This document shows, in pieces, positions 45,011 through 52,985 of a stretch of 64,000 bases of DNA. The notes beneath the pieces are model-generated. The model made no database searches, was not told the origin of the DNA, and was given only the letters and a program-made list of their open reading frames with translations. Numbering within the stretch: the first letter of the stretch is position 1; every line of letters starts with the position of its first letter. The position numbers were made by a program, and so were the translations under genes. Source of the stretch: BOG-908 sp965198825 (GTDB lineage: Bacteria > Pseudomonadota > Alphaproteobacteria > Acetobacterales > Acetobacteraceae); contig CBDAQB010000001.1 of NCBI GenBank assembly GCA_965198825.1, forward strand, positions 558,001 to 622,000, in the 5' to 3' direction.

Positions 45011-45062
45011 GCCGTGGCCACTCCACACGCGCCAAGCGAAGCCTGAAGGCGTCCGCGCCTAA

Positions 45063-46877
45063 TCACAGCAGCGGCCGATCGCCGGCGCGCGGCGGAAACA
45101 CCCGCAGGACCTCCTCGCGCCCATGCAGGCGCACGATCAGCCGGGTGAAGCTGTTGATCGATGCGTAGAGCCCAAGGAAACGTTCCAGCACCGTCGCGAA
45201 AAGGAAAGCCCCTGTGCCCTCCAGCCGGCGCGCATCCAGTTCAACGGTCACGTCGAGCCCGCGGCAGATCGCCCCGCTGCCCGGCAGCCTCGCCGTGCCG
45301 CGCGTGCAAGCGACGCTGCGTATCCCTTCGATGGCCGCGCGCGTCTCCGGAACATCACGAAGATCGTGCAGCCGCAAAATTTCGCGCAGCGCGTCGGCTC
45401 CCGTCGCGCCATCGGACAGCGAAAGATGGTTCAACGACAGCTGCGAAGCGAGGCGCCAGCCCGAACGCCGTCCGCCGTGTGGCCGCAAGGTCGCCGTCGG
45501 CGGCGTCACACAGCGAACGTCGGTGATCTCGGCCGCCCCCTCGACCATGCTCACGTGCGGGCGGTTGCCCCCGTAAGGGATCTGGCGAGGGAGATCGCGA
45601 TTGAGGCAGGTGGTTTCGATGGCCAGGATGCCGTCGGTGGGCGACCGCGGGTTCAGCTCGGTATCGACGATCTGCAGCATGACGTCCGTGCTGTCGTCCC
45701 GCTCGCCGAGCCGGCGCCGCTGCGTGGACCAGAACAGCGTCTGGCGAGCGGGATCGGCCGCATGGTGGCTGGCGAAATACGGCAGCACCTGCCTGCTGCC
45801 ACGCCCGGCTTCGTTCAGGGTCACCCGATCGACGCTGAACACCTCGCGCGTGGCGTGGCGGCGGCTGTCCGGCACGACGTGGTATTCGGCGCTCTCGTGC
45901 GTCAACGCCACCGGCTCGGCGCGCTGGCTGAACAGGTTCACGATCGGCGTGCACCCGAGCATGAAGCTGTCCGCGCTCACCTGACGCTCAAGGTCGGGCA
46001 GCGCGCGGTCGAAATAGAAAAACAGCTCTAGCCGGTTGCCCGCGGCCTGAAGCGTCTTGGCGCTCAGGCCGGAGAGATCGATGAACAGGAATTTTTGCGG
46101 GAACGAGAAATATTCCCCCAGCAGCCGGTAGGCGTCGAGCGAGCGCGGCGACGTCGGCAGCAGGCTCTCTTCCAGGGCGAAGCCGGCAGGCGTCACCGCT
46201 GCAGGCGCCAGGAAGACGGGCCGGGGATCTTCCGGATGGTCGGCCAGCGCCATGCCGAGCAAATTGTTGCACAGCAGTTCGTAAAGCCCGGCCGCCTGTT
46301 GCGGCAGTCCATGCAGGAAGCAGCGCAGGCGCTCGATTCCCAGGCCGGTGAACGTCTCGCCGGGTGCAAGGCACTCCAACACCAGGCGAAGGCTACTGAC
46401 GGCGCGAACCGATAGCGGACCAGCCGGCGCGACCAAAGGCCGGCCGGTCAGCGCGGCGGCAGCGATCCTGACCGGCCAGACATCCACATCCTGCGTGGTC
46501 CGGTAGCGGCACGCCTCGCCGCCGATCGGTTCCATCTCCAGTGCGGTATGGCGTGCGATCCGGTAGGCGCCCCCCATGCTCGGCATGGGCGAAAATTGCG
46601 CGACCGAGGCAGATGGAAACGGCGCCAGAAGATGCGGGTAGAGCGCGCCGAGGAGGCTGTCGGTCAATTCGGGAAATTCGTCGTCGAGCTTCTGCCTGAT
46701 GCGCGCTGCGATAAGCGCGAACCCCTCGATCAAACGGGCCACATGCGGATCGTCCACCGCATCGGCGGAAAGCCGCAGCCGCCCGGCGATCTTCGGATGC
46801 GCGTCTGCGAACTCCCCGGCCAGGGCGCGCAGATATCCGAGCTCCTGGTCATAGAGCGGCAGCAGGCGGTCAGACAT
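45063..46877 (-). CDS. tssF: T6SS baseplate subunit TssF
   Basis: Start at the ATG at 46877, overlapping the end of tssE by 8 bases; 604 residues. The N-terminus RLLPLYDQELGYLRALAGEF followed by GRLRLSADAVDDPHVARLIE and LTDSLLGALYPHLLAPFPS is the hallmark of TssF/ImpG. Later FLFIDLSGL and IHGLAC-type segments give the family length. TssF2-TssG-TssE form each baseplate wedge. No defects are seen. Confidence 0.97.
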   Translation of the reverse strand: MSDRLLPLYDQELGYLRALAGEFADAHPKIAGRLRLSADAVDDPHVARLIEGFALIAARIRQKLDDEFPELTDSLLGALYPHLLAPFPSASVAQFSPMPSMGGAYRIARHTALEMEPIGGEACRYRTTQDVDVWPVRIAAAALTGRPLVAPAGPLSVRAVSSLRLVLECLAPGETFTGLGIERLRCFLHGLPQQAAGLYELLCNNLLGMALADHPEDPRPVFLAPAAVTPAGFALEESLLPTSPRSLDAYRLLGEYFSFPQKFLFIDLSGLSAKTLQAAGNRLELFFYFDRALPDLERQVSADSFMLGCTPIVNLFSQRAEPVALTHESAEYHVVPDSRRHATREVFSVDRVTLNEAGRGSRQVLPYFASHHAADPARQTLFWSTQRRRLGERDDSTDVMLQIVDTELNPRSPTDGILAIETTCLNRDLPRQIPYGGNRPHVSMVEGAAEITDVRCVTPPTATLRPHGGRRSGWRLASQLSLNHLSLSDGATGADALREILRLHDLRDVPETRAAIEGIRSVACTRGTARLPGSGAICRGLDVTVELDARRLEGTGAFLFATVLERFLGLYASINSFTRLIVRLHGREEVLRVFPPRAGDRPLL

Positions 46878-47364
46878 GACGCGCCTCCGCCACGGAGAAC
46901 CGCAACGTCGCCGGATTGATGGAGGAGGCGAACAGCACCGGCACCGCGCTATCCTCCAGCACCACCATCGCCTCGATGCGCAGGCGCAGCACGCGCTCGC
47001 CGGCTTCATGCGGGTCGAGAACGCTGACGGCGAGGTTGCGAAACCGCGGCTCGCTGTCGCGTATCGACTCCTCCAGCGTCCTGGCGAACACCGCCCGCTG
47101 CTCGCGCGTGATCATGTTGGCGCCGATGAAGTCGCCAACGCCGTAGGTCAGCAGCGAGCGTTTGAGCTGAGGGAGTGCGCCAGGCGGCGTGGTCGGACAG
47201 CGCCGTGTATTGAGCACCGTCTCCAGATCCCGGCGCAGGCTTTCCAGCGCGTCGCTCACCTGTTGCGGCCGCGACCGCGGCGGATCGGCCAGCCTGTCCG
47301 GCTCGGCATCGAGCAAGCGGTCCAGCAGCGACGGGGCCGCGAGCGATGCCGAAACGCCGCTCAT
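46870..47364 (-). CDS. tssE: T6SS baseplate subunit TssE (gp25-like)
   Basis: A 164-residue protein with LLDRLLDAEPDRLADPPRSR, LRRDLETVLNTRR, LLTYGVGDFIGANM and a C-terminal VLRLRIEAMVVL strand, matching the gp25/lysozyme-like wedge protein. It seeds sheath polymerisation at the baseplate. The ATG at 47364 overlaps the tagJ stop by 4 bases and the gene runs 8 bases into tssF, showing tight translational coupling. Confidence 0.95.
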   Translation of the reverse strand: MSGVSASLAAPSLLDRLLDAEPDRLADPPRSRPQQVSDALESLRRDLETVLNTRRCPTTPPGALPQLKRSLLTYGVGDFIGANMITREQRAVFARTLEESIRDSEPRFRNLAVSVLDPHEAGERVLRLRIEAMVVLEDSAVPVLFASSINPATLRFSVAEARHV

Positions 47365-48155
47365 GCGGGCACCGCGAAACGCATGTCGGTCAGGTCGAGC
47401 ACGCCCTTGGCCTCATCACCGAGCAGCCACAGCCGCTGCCCGGCGCCGACCCAGGCGCCGCCGGGCTGCTCAGCCCAGTCGGTTCGCCGCGCCAGCCGGT
47501 GTCCTTCCTCGGCGGCGGCGCCTGCGTATTGTGCCGGCACCACGATCTCGGCCACGCGGCCGTCCTGCAACTCCAGCCGCGCCTCCCGCCACAGGAGATC
47601 GATCGGCCGCGACGCCGGCGTGAACTGCAACCCGGCGACAGATGCGAGATCCACCCACAGATAGCCGCCGTCATGGCTGAACACCTCGAGGAACCACGCC
47701 GAGCGGTCGTCCACATCGCGCCAGTCATCGAACGCAACTCCGTCGGCTATCCCTTTCAGCTTGGGCCTTGACGCCTCCGCCTGCTCAAGCAGGGAGGCCA
47801 CGCGTTCCGCTGCCCCCTCGCGCATCGCCGTGGCCAGATCCAAGGCCAGTCGCTGCAGCGCCGTCGGTGCGGCAAGCAAGGCAGGAACCGCGCCATCCGC
47901 GAACCAGGCCTGCCTGGCCACTGCGGCTCGTATCAGATGGCGCATCCGGGCGATGGCCACTGGCCGCGCCACGTCCTGCTGAGCCACGATGGCAAGCTGC
48001 GCCTCGGCCCTTTCGAACGCGCCTTCGAGGCATAGCAACTCGGCGAGCGTCGTGCGCGCCGCATGATCGGCAGGCGCGCCGCGCAGCTTCGCCGCCATGG
48101 CCGTCACCGCGTCCGACAGCTGATCTCCGTCGAGCAGCGCCTTCAGGTCCGACAC
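47361..48155 (-). CDS. tagJ: T6SS accessory protein TagJ (ImpE)
   Basis: A GTG at 48155, 10 bases after tssC2, starts VSDLKALLDGDQLSDAVTAM and gives 264 residues. The N-terminal helical part (RTTLAELLCLEGAFERAEAQ) and the ImpE C-terminal domain (FDDWRDVDDRSAWFLEVFSH, YLWVDLASVAGLQFTPASRP) match TagJ. In Pseudomonas, TagJ binds the N-terminus of TssB and assists sheath handling by ClpV. Presence of tagJ is usual in clusters related to H1-T6SS and Agrobacterium T6SS. Confidence 0.92.
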   Translation of the reverse strand: MSDLKALLDGDQLSDAVTAMAAKLRGAPADHAARTTLAELLCLEGAFERAEAQLAIVAQQDVARPVAIARMRHLIRAAVARQAWFADGAVPALLAAPTALQRLALDLATAMREGAAERVASLLEQAEASRPKLKGIADGVAFDDWRDVDDRSAWFLEVFSHDGGYLWVDLASVAGLQFTPASRPIDLLWREARLELQDGRVAEIVVPAQYAGAAAEEGHRLARRTDWAEQPGGAWVGAGQRLWLLGDEAKGVLDLTDMRFAVPA

Positions 48156-48165
48156 GCCGGCCTCC

Positions 48166-49584
48166 TCATCGGTTCGGCGTCGCAATGTCGGTGACCAGCC
48201 GGAAGCTGGTGGCGATGCTGTCGAGCTGAAAATGCGGCTGCAGGCGGATGGTGCATCCGAGCGCCCCCGGCCTGCCGGCAATTTCATGCACCTCGACGCC
48301 GGCATCGCGCAGCGGGAAGCGTGCGCGCATGTCATCCGCGGCAGCGTCCGAGCCCAGGCAGTAGGCTGAGAGCCACGCATTAAGCTGGCGCTCGATATCG
48401 GAGGCGCTGGCGTAGCTGCCGACCCTGTCGCGCATCATCATCAGTAGGAAATGCGCGAAGCGGGAGACGCAAAGCATGTATTGCAGCATCGAGGAGATGC
48501 GGGCGTTCCATGTCGCATCCGCCCTGTCGAACGCCGGCGGCGCATGTAGCGACGCATTGCTGTTGAGAAGCAGCGACGTCGTGTAGGGAGCAGCCGATAC
48601 AGGCACCAGTCCTAACTCGCTCAGCGTCTGTTCCTGGACGCCATTCAGCCGGGTCTCAAGCGGCGGCTGCGCCGCGAGGCCATGATCATCGGTGGTAAAG
48701 ACGTAAGGTGCGAGTTCGGGAATGAGCCCGCCAGCCACGCGGTCCTGCGGTGCGCCTCGCAGATCGGCAAACCAGCCGCTCTCCTCGAAACGCCTGATGA
48801 CGGCGACTGCGAAGACGAAGGCGGCATTGCCCCACAGCAGCCCCTCGCCGTCGGCGCCGATATCCTCCGCGTAACGGAACCCATCGATACGCCGCCGGCT
48901 ATCCGGATCCCACGCCTGCCGCATGAGCACCCGCGGCAGCGCCAGGCCGATAAACCGGCAATCCTCCTGCTGACGCAAGCTCCGCCAGCGGGCATGGTCG
49001 AGACCGTCCAGAGCCCGCCCAAAATCCAGCCCCGCGCTCACGTCGGCGAAACGATCCAGCCCCAGCAGCAAGGGCGAGGCCGCGAGGACCATAGGGCAGA
49101 AGGCAGCGGCAGCGATCGCCGCCAGGCCGCGCAGGGCGGCCACATCGTCGGTGCCTCGCCCGGCTCCCGTGCGGTGGGAAACCTCGTAGTCGCCCACCAT
49201 CAATCCGAATGGCCTGCCACCCGGCGTGCCGACACCGTCGCTGTAGATCAGCCGGAACAGGTGGCTCTGGTCGAACTCGACCGCCTGATCAAGGTCGCGG
49301 CACAGCTCCGTCCAGGTCACGTCCAGGATGCGCAGCCGCACCTGCCGCGAGGCAGCGGTCACTCGTGTCAGAAGCGCCACCCCGCGCCACGCAGCCTCTA
49401 GCGCCTGGAAGGCGGGAGCGTGCAAAACCGCATCAAGCTGGCGCGACACCTCCGCATCGATTAAGGCGATCAGCCGCTCCGCTGCGGTGACAGCATCCCA
49501 ATTGCCGGCCGAGTCCGGCCGAGCGTCTGTGCGTGCCGCCACGGTGCCGTGCACGACTCCAGGCCAGGTCGAGCTCCCCTCCAC
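48166..49584 (-). CDS. tssC2: Second TssC-type sheath protein (TssC2 / ImpD)
   Basis: A GTG at 49584, 6 bases before the end of tssC1 transcription-wise downstream, gives 472 residues. The region LEAAWRGVALLTRVT, FDQSHLFRLIYSDGVGTPGG and FGLMVGDYEV follows TssC1 closely, as do the C-terminal DRVGSYASASDIERQLNAWL and LRDAGVEVHEIAGRPGALGC. It is shorter and clearly divergent from TssC1. Agrobacterium carries a comparable pair (TssC40/TssC41). It may form a specialised part of the sheath or its baseplate contact; its exact role is not established. A longer frame to 49668 overlaps tssC1 and is less likely. Confidence 0.91.
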   Translation of the reverse strand: MEGSSTWPGVVHGTVAARTDARPDSAGNWDAVTAAERLIALIDAEVSRQLDAVLHAPAFQALEAAWRGVALLTRVTAASRQVRLRILDVTWTELCRDLDQAVEFDQSHLFRLIYSDGVGTPGGRPFGLMVGDYEVSHRTGAGRGTDDVAALRGLAAIAAAAFCPMVLAASPLLLGLDRFADVSAGLDFGRALDGLDHARWRSLRQQEDCRFIGLALPRVLMRQAWDPDSRRRIDGFRYAEDIGADGEGLLWGNAAFVFAVAVIRRFEESGWFADLRGAPQDRVAGGLIPELAPYVFTTDDHGLAAQPPLETRLNGVQEQTLSELGLVPVSAAPYTTSLLLNSNASLHAPPAFDRADATWNARISSMLQYMLCVSRFAHFLLMMMRDRVGSYASASDIERQLNAWLSAYCLGSDAAADDMRARFPLRDAGVEVHEIAGRPGALGCTIRLQPHFQLDSIATSFRLVTDIATPNR

Positions 49585-49589
49585 CGGGT

Positions 49590-51077
49590 TTAGTTCGGCT
49601 TGGGGATACGGGCGACCAACCGCATCGAGGTGGTCAGCTCCTCTAGCTGCAGCCAGGGACGCAGCCACGCGACTGCGTTATAGGTCCCCGGTCGCCCTGC
49701 CACCTCACGCACCGTCACCTTAGCTTCGCGCAACGGATATTGCAGCTTCATCGCCGTGCCCGGATTCTGGTTGCTGTTGGCGTAGTTCTGGATCCAGCGG
49801 TTCAGCCACGCCTCGCACTCGCCGGCCTCCATGAAGGAGCCGATCTTGTCGCGGCCAATGACCTTCAGATAATGCGCGAAGCGCGACGTCGCCATGAGAT
49901 AGGGCAGGCGAGCCGAAATCGCTGCATTGTCGGTGGCTTCCGCACGGTCGTATTTCTTTGCCCGGTGCGCGGTCTGCGCGCCAAAAAACACGGCATAGTC
50001 CGTGTTCTTGTAGTGGCACAGAGGCAGGAAGCCGAGCTTGGCCAACTCGTTGTCGCGCCTGTCGGTAATACCGACCTCGGTCGGACATTTCAGGTCGGTA
50101 TCGCCATCGTCGCTGTTGAAGACATGCATCGGCAATTGTTCGACCTTGCCGCCGTTTTCAGCGCCACGGATAGCCGTGCACCAGCCGTTCTTGGCAAACG
50201 CATCGGTCAGCCTGGCACCCATGACGAAAGACGCGTTCATCCAGCAATAGGAATCGTGCGGCAGCGCCTCGACGGCGCCATTGGCCCCAACCCGTCCTTC
50301 CTCATAGTCGAATGCCTCGATCGGGCGCGTCTCCCTGCCATAGGGCAGGCGCGCCAGGACACGCGGCATCACCAGGGTCACGAAGCGCGAATCCTCGCTG
50401 TCGCGGAAGCCCCGCCACGTCGCGTATTCCACGGTGTCGAAAATCTTTTCCAGGTCGCGCGGCTTTGACAATTCGGAGAAGTTCTGAAAGCCGAACATCT
50501 GCGGGCTGCTCGCCGCGATGAACGGGCAGAAGCCTGCAGCTGCCACGCTGGCCATGCCACGCAACACGTCGATGTCGTCCTGGCTGCGGCCGAACTCGTA
50601 ATCGCCTATCAGCGCGCCATAAGGCTCGCCGCCCGGCGTCCCGAACTCGTTCTCGTAAACCGACTTGAAAATCAGGCTCTGGTCGAACTCGGTCGCGCGC
50701 ATCAGGTCGCGGCCGAGGTCCTTCTTGCTGACGTTCAGCACGCGTATCTTGAGGTTGGCGCTCGTCTCACTGTTGCTGACGAGATATTTCAGGCCGCGCC
50801 AGCTGCCTTCCAGTTTGACGAATTCCGGGTGATGCATGACGGCCGCAAGCTGGCGGGACATCTTTGCGTCCAGCAGCGCGATAGCCTTGTTGATGGTGAT
50901 CGTCAGGTTGCGGCTGTAGCTGACAGTGCCGGCGAGCGCCTCCTCGGTCAGCGTACGAAGCAGCTCCTCGGCGCGATCGGGCTCGGTCTGCTTTGTCGCC
51001 GAAATCACCTGATCCAGCAGCGAAGGCCCTTCGGTGAACGCCGCTGCGGCGCCCGCCGTGTCGCGTGCGCCGCTCAT
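49590..51077 (-). CDS. tssC: T6SS contractile sheath large subunit TssC1 (VipB)
   Basis: A 495-residue protein. The ATG overlaps the tssB stop (ATGA). Signatures are KLEGSWRGLKYLVSNSETSA, FDQSLIFKSVYENEFGTPGG, YGALIGDYEFGRS, DKIGSFMEAGECEAWLNRWI and PLREAKVTVREVAGRPGTYN, all standard for TssC. With TssB it polymerises into the contractile sheath around the Hcp tube. No breaks. Confidence 0.97.
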   Translation of the reverse strand: MSGARDTAGAAAAFTEGPSLLDQVISATKQTEPDRAEELLRTLTEEALAGTVSYSRNLTITINKAIALLDAKMSRQLAAVMHHPEFVKLEGSWRGLKYLVSNSETSANLKIRVLNVSKKDLGRDLMRATEFDQSLIFKSVYENEFGTPGGEPYGALIGDYEFGRSQDDIDVLRGMASVAAAGFCPFIAASSPQMFGFQNFSELSKPRDLEKIFDTVEYATWRGFRDSEDSRFVTLVMPRVLARLPYGRETRPIEAFDYEEGRVGANGAVEALPHDSYCWMNASFVMGARLTDAFAKNGWCTAIRGAENGGKVEQLPMHVFNSDDGDTDLKCPTEVGITDRRDNELAKLGFLPLCHYKNTDYAVFFGAQTAHRAKKYDRAEATDNAAISARLPYLMATSRFAHYLKVIGRDKIGSFMEAGECEAWLNRWIQNYANSNQNPGTAMKLQYPLREAKVTVREVAGRPGTYNAVAWLRPWLQLEELTTSMRLVARIPKPN

Positions 51078-51610
51078 ACCGGCTCTCCTGGCCTGGAACC
51101 CGGCGCGCCCGCCGGCTCCTTGCTGGCAAAATCGCCAGCCAGGCGCTTGAGGTCGGCATCGCTCTGCAAAATGCGCTCCAGCAACGATTCGAGTTCCTCG
51201 GAGCGGTCAGCCTTGGCGAGCAGGTCACGCAACTGATTGCGTTTTTCGAGCAGGTTACGCAGCGCGGGGATCTGGTCTGCCACCCGTGCTGGTTCGAAAT
51301 CATCCATGTTGCGGAACTTGAGATCGACCGCGAAATCGCTGCCGTCGTCGCGCAGCGTATTCTCCGCCCTGAACCGCAATCCCGGGGTCATGCGCGCCAG
51401 GACTTCGTCGAAATTATCGCGGTCGATCTGGACGAATTTGCGATCCTTCAACGGCTTGAGCGGCTCCGTCGGCTGGCCGGAGAAGTCGCCCAGGACGCCC
51501 ACCACGAAGGGCAGCTCCTTCTCGACCTGCGCGCCCTCGGTCTCCACCTCATACTTGATGTGGACCCTGGGACGGCGGACCCGGTCGAGCTTGTCGTGTA
51601 TGCTGGCCAT
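51074..51610 (-). CDS. tssB: T6SS contractile sheath small subunit TssB (VipA)
   Basis: A 178-residue protein with RVHIKYEVETEGAQVEKELP, FVVGVLGDFSGQP, KDRKFVQIDRDNFDEVLARM and a C-terminal helical region (IPALRNLLEKRNQLRDLLAK) as in TssB. Cytoplasmic; pairs with TssC. Coupled to tssC1 by a 4-base overlap and separated from tssA by 98 bases, where a secondary promoter or only a leader could lie. Confidence 0.97.
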   Translation of the reverse strand: MASIHDKLDRVRRPRVHIKYEVETEGAQVEKELPFVVGVLGDFSGQPTEPLKPLKDRKFVQIDRDNFDEVLARMTPGLRFRAENTLRDDGSDFAVDLKFRNMDDFEPARVADQIPALRNLLEKRNQLRDLLAKADRSEELESLLERILQSDADLKRLAGDFASKEPAGAPGSRPGEPV

Positions 51611-51708
51611 GAAACTGTCTCCGGCTGTCGCTTCGTCTAATGTGTCGGCCTGCTGATCTCAGACCTGCCCCTGCCTCGTTTCGACCGCACGGTGTTGGCG
51701 GGAATGTT

Positions 51709-52797
51709 TCATTTCTCTGACACCTCGGGTCCTATTCCGGCCACGTTCAGATACGATCGGCGTACGGCCTCGTCTGGGATCAGCTCGGCGAGCAGGTCCG
51801 CCAACGGAAGGCGCGCACGACGTATCAATGTGTGCAGCGTGTAGGCGGTCGGAGAGTTCGGTTCGTGCTCGCGAAAAAATGTGGCGATGCGGGCAAGTTC
51901 ACGCAGTGCATCGTCCCGGGTCAGTAACGGCGCTGGTCCCGCGTGGCTCGCCGCCTCGACCGTAACGGATTGACCAGCGACCGCTTCACCAGCGTCCGGC
52001 GCCGGCGCGGCGGTCAGGCGCGCCTCCGCTTCCGTGTCCCCCAGTGCCGCGAGATCCAGCCCGGCCACTTCCCGCAAGGCGTCCTGTGCCTCGATCAGCG
52101 TGTTGCGTATCGTCGACGACGGCGGCGCCTCCTCGCCGCACAGCGCGTCGAGTTGGCCTGTCAGTGCTGCATAGGTCGCCAGCGCCGCGCCTATGTCATG
52201 GTAGATCGCGACGAAATCGTCGCGCTGCGTGGCCTTCACCGCCTCGGCCAGCTGAATGGCTTCCGGACTGGCCGAGCCGCGCTTGCGTAGCACCATGTAA
52301 TGCCAGAGCCCGGCATTGGCGCTCCCCGCTGCCGCGGTGAGCGGCGCCATGCGTATCGGCTGGATCAGCGCGCCGTCCGATCCGGTGCCGTTCAGACCCG
52401 CCATCGGCGCCACCTTGGTGCCCAGATCCTCGTCGTCCACCGAATGCAGCTCAGCCCAGTAACGATCGATCAGGCCGGCCAGAACAGCGAAACCGTCGCG
52501 CAGCCCGACGAAGCCGTGCAGACGCAAGGCGGCTTCGGTAAGCCAGCAGGCCACCTCGAGATCCTTGCTCTGGGTGGCCAGCAATTGCTGCGCCTGCTCG
52601 AAGATCAGCCGCCATTCCGGCGCCAGCGATGCGCGTTCCGTCTCTGCCTCGGCCTGCCGTTCGGCGATGCGCGCCGCCGAACGTGCATCCTTCAGCCGGA
52701 AATACAGGCTGCCTCCGGCATCCATGCCGCGCAGGTTCGGCCCGGCCGATTGGCCGCCTTCGATCGGGGCCAGGAGTGCGTCGATGTCGAAAACCAT
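51709..52797 (-). CDS. tssA: T6SS assembly protein TssA (ImpA_N domain)
   Basis: Start taken at the ATG at 52797 (MVFDIDALLAPIEGGQSAGP), 362 residues. The ImpA N-terminal domain is clear: DARSAARIAERQAEAE, WRLIFEQAQQLLATQSKDLE and WLTEAALRLHGFVGLRDGFA. The C-terminal part (DDALRELARIATFFREHEPN, LHTLIRRARLPLADLLAELI) resembles the short-type TssA end. TssA primes sheath and tube polymerisation at the baseplate. It is the first gene of the minus-strand operon and diverges from clpV. Confidence 0.93.
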   Translation of the reverse strand: MVFDIDALLAPIEGGQSAGPNLRGMDAGGSLYFRLKDARSAARIAERQAEAETERASLAPEWRLIFEQAQQLLATQSKDLEVACWLTEAALRLHGFVGLRDGFAVLAGLIDRYWAELHSVDDEDLGTKVAPMAGLNGTGSDGALIQPIRMAPLTAAAGSANAGLWHYMVLRKRGSASPEAIQLAEAVKATQRDDFVAIYHDIGAALATYAALTGQLDALCGEEAPPSSTIRNTLIEAQDALREVAGLDLAALGDTEAEARLTAAPAPDAGEAVAGQSVTVEAASHAGPAPLLTRDDALRELARIATFFREHEPNSPTAYTLHTLIRRARLPLADLLAELIPDEAVRRSYLNVAGIGPEVSEK

Positions 52798-52985
52798 GGA
52801 CTGCGTCAGCGCTCCCCGGCGTCCGGCCGTTACGCCGGCAACTCTGACATACAATCCGCGACGTGAAACCAGCCGCCGCCGTCTTCACGAAAGCTTGCAT
52901 ACCCGAGCGATCAATCACTGCTGTGGCGCACTCCGCGCTCCTCCAGAATGTGTGCAGGGCGCCGTCGCCCAGAGTGGAGACATGC
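52798..52985. promoter_or_regulatory. Divergent control region between tssA and clpV operons
   Basis: About 190 bases separate the two first starts, so promoters for both T6SS operons should be here. I see no clear -35/-10 or sigma-54 box. The function is inferred from gene layout alone. Confidence 0.4.

Noticed and set aside
43835..45046. Plus-strand frame of about 400 codons
   Set aside because: Antisense to tssG; its repeats only mirror the 15-bp array.
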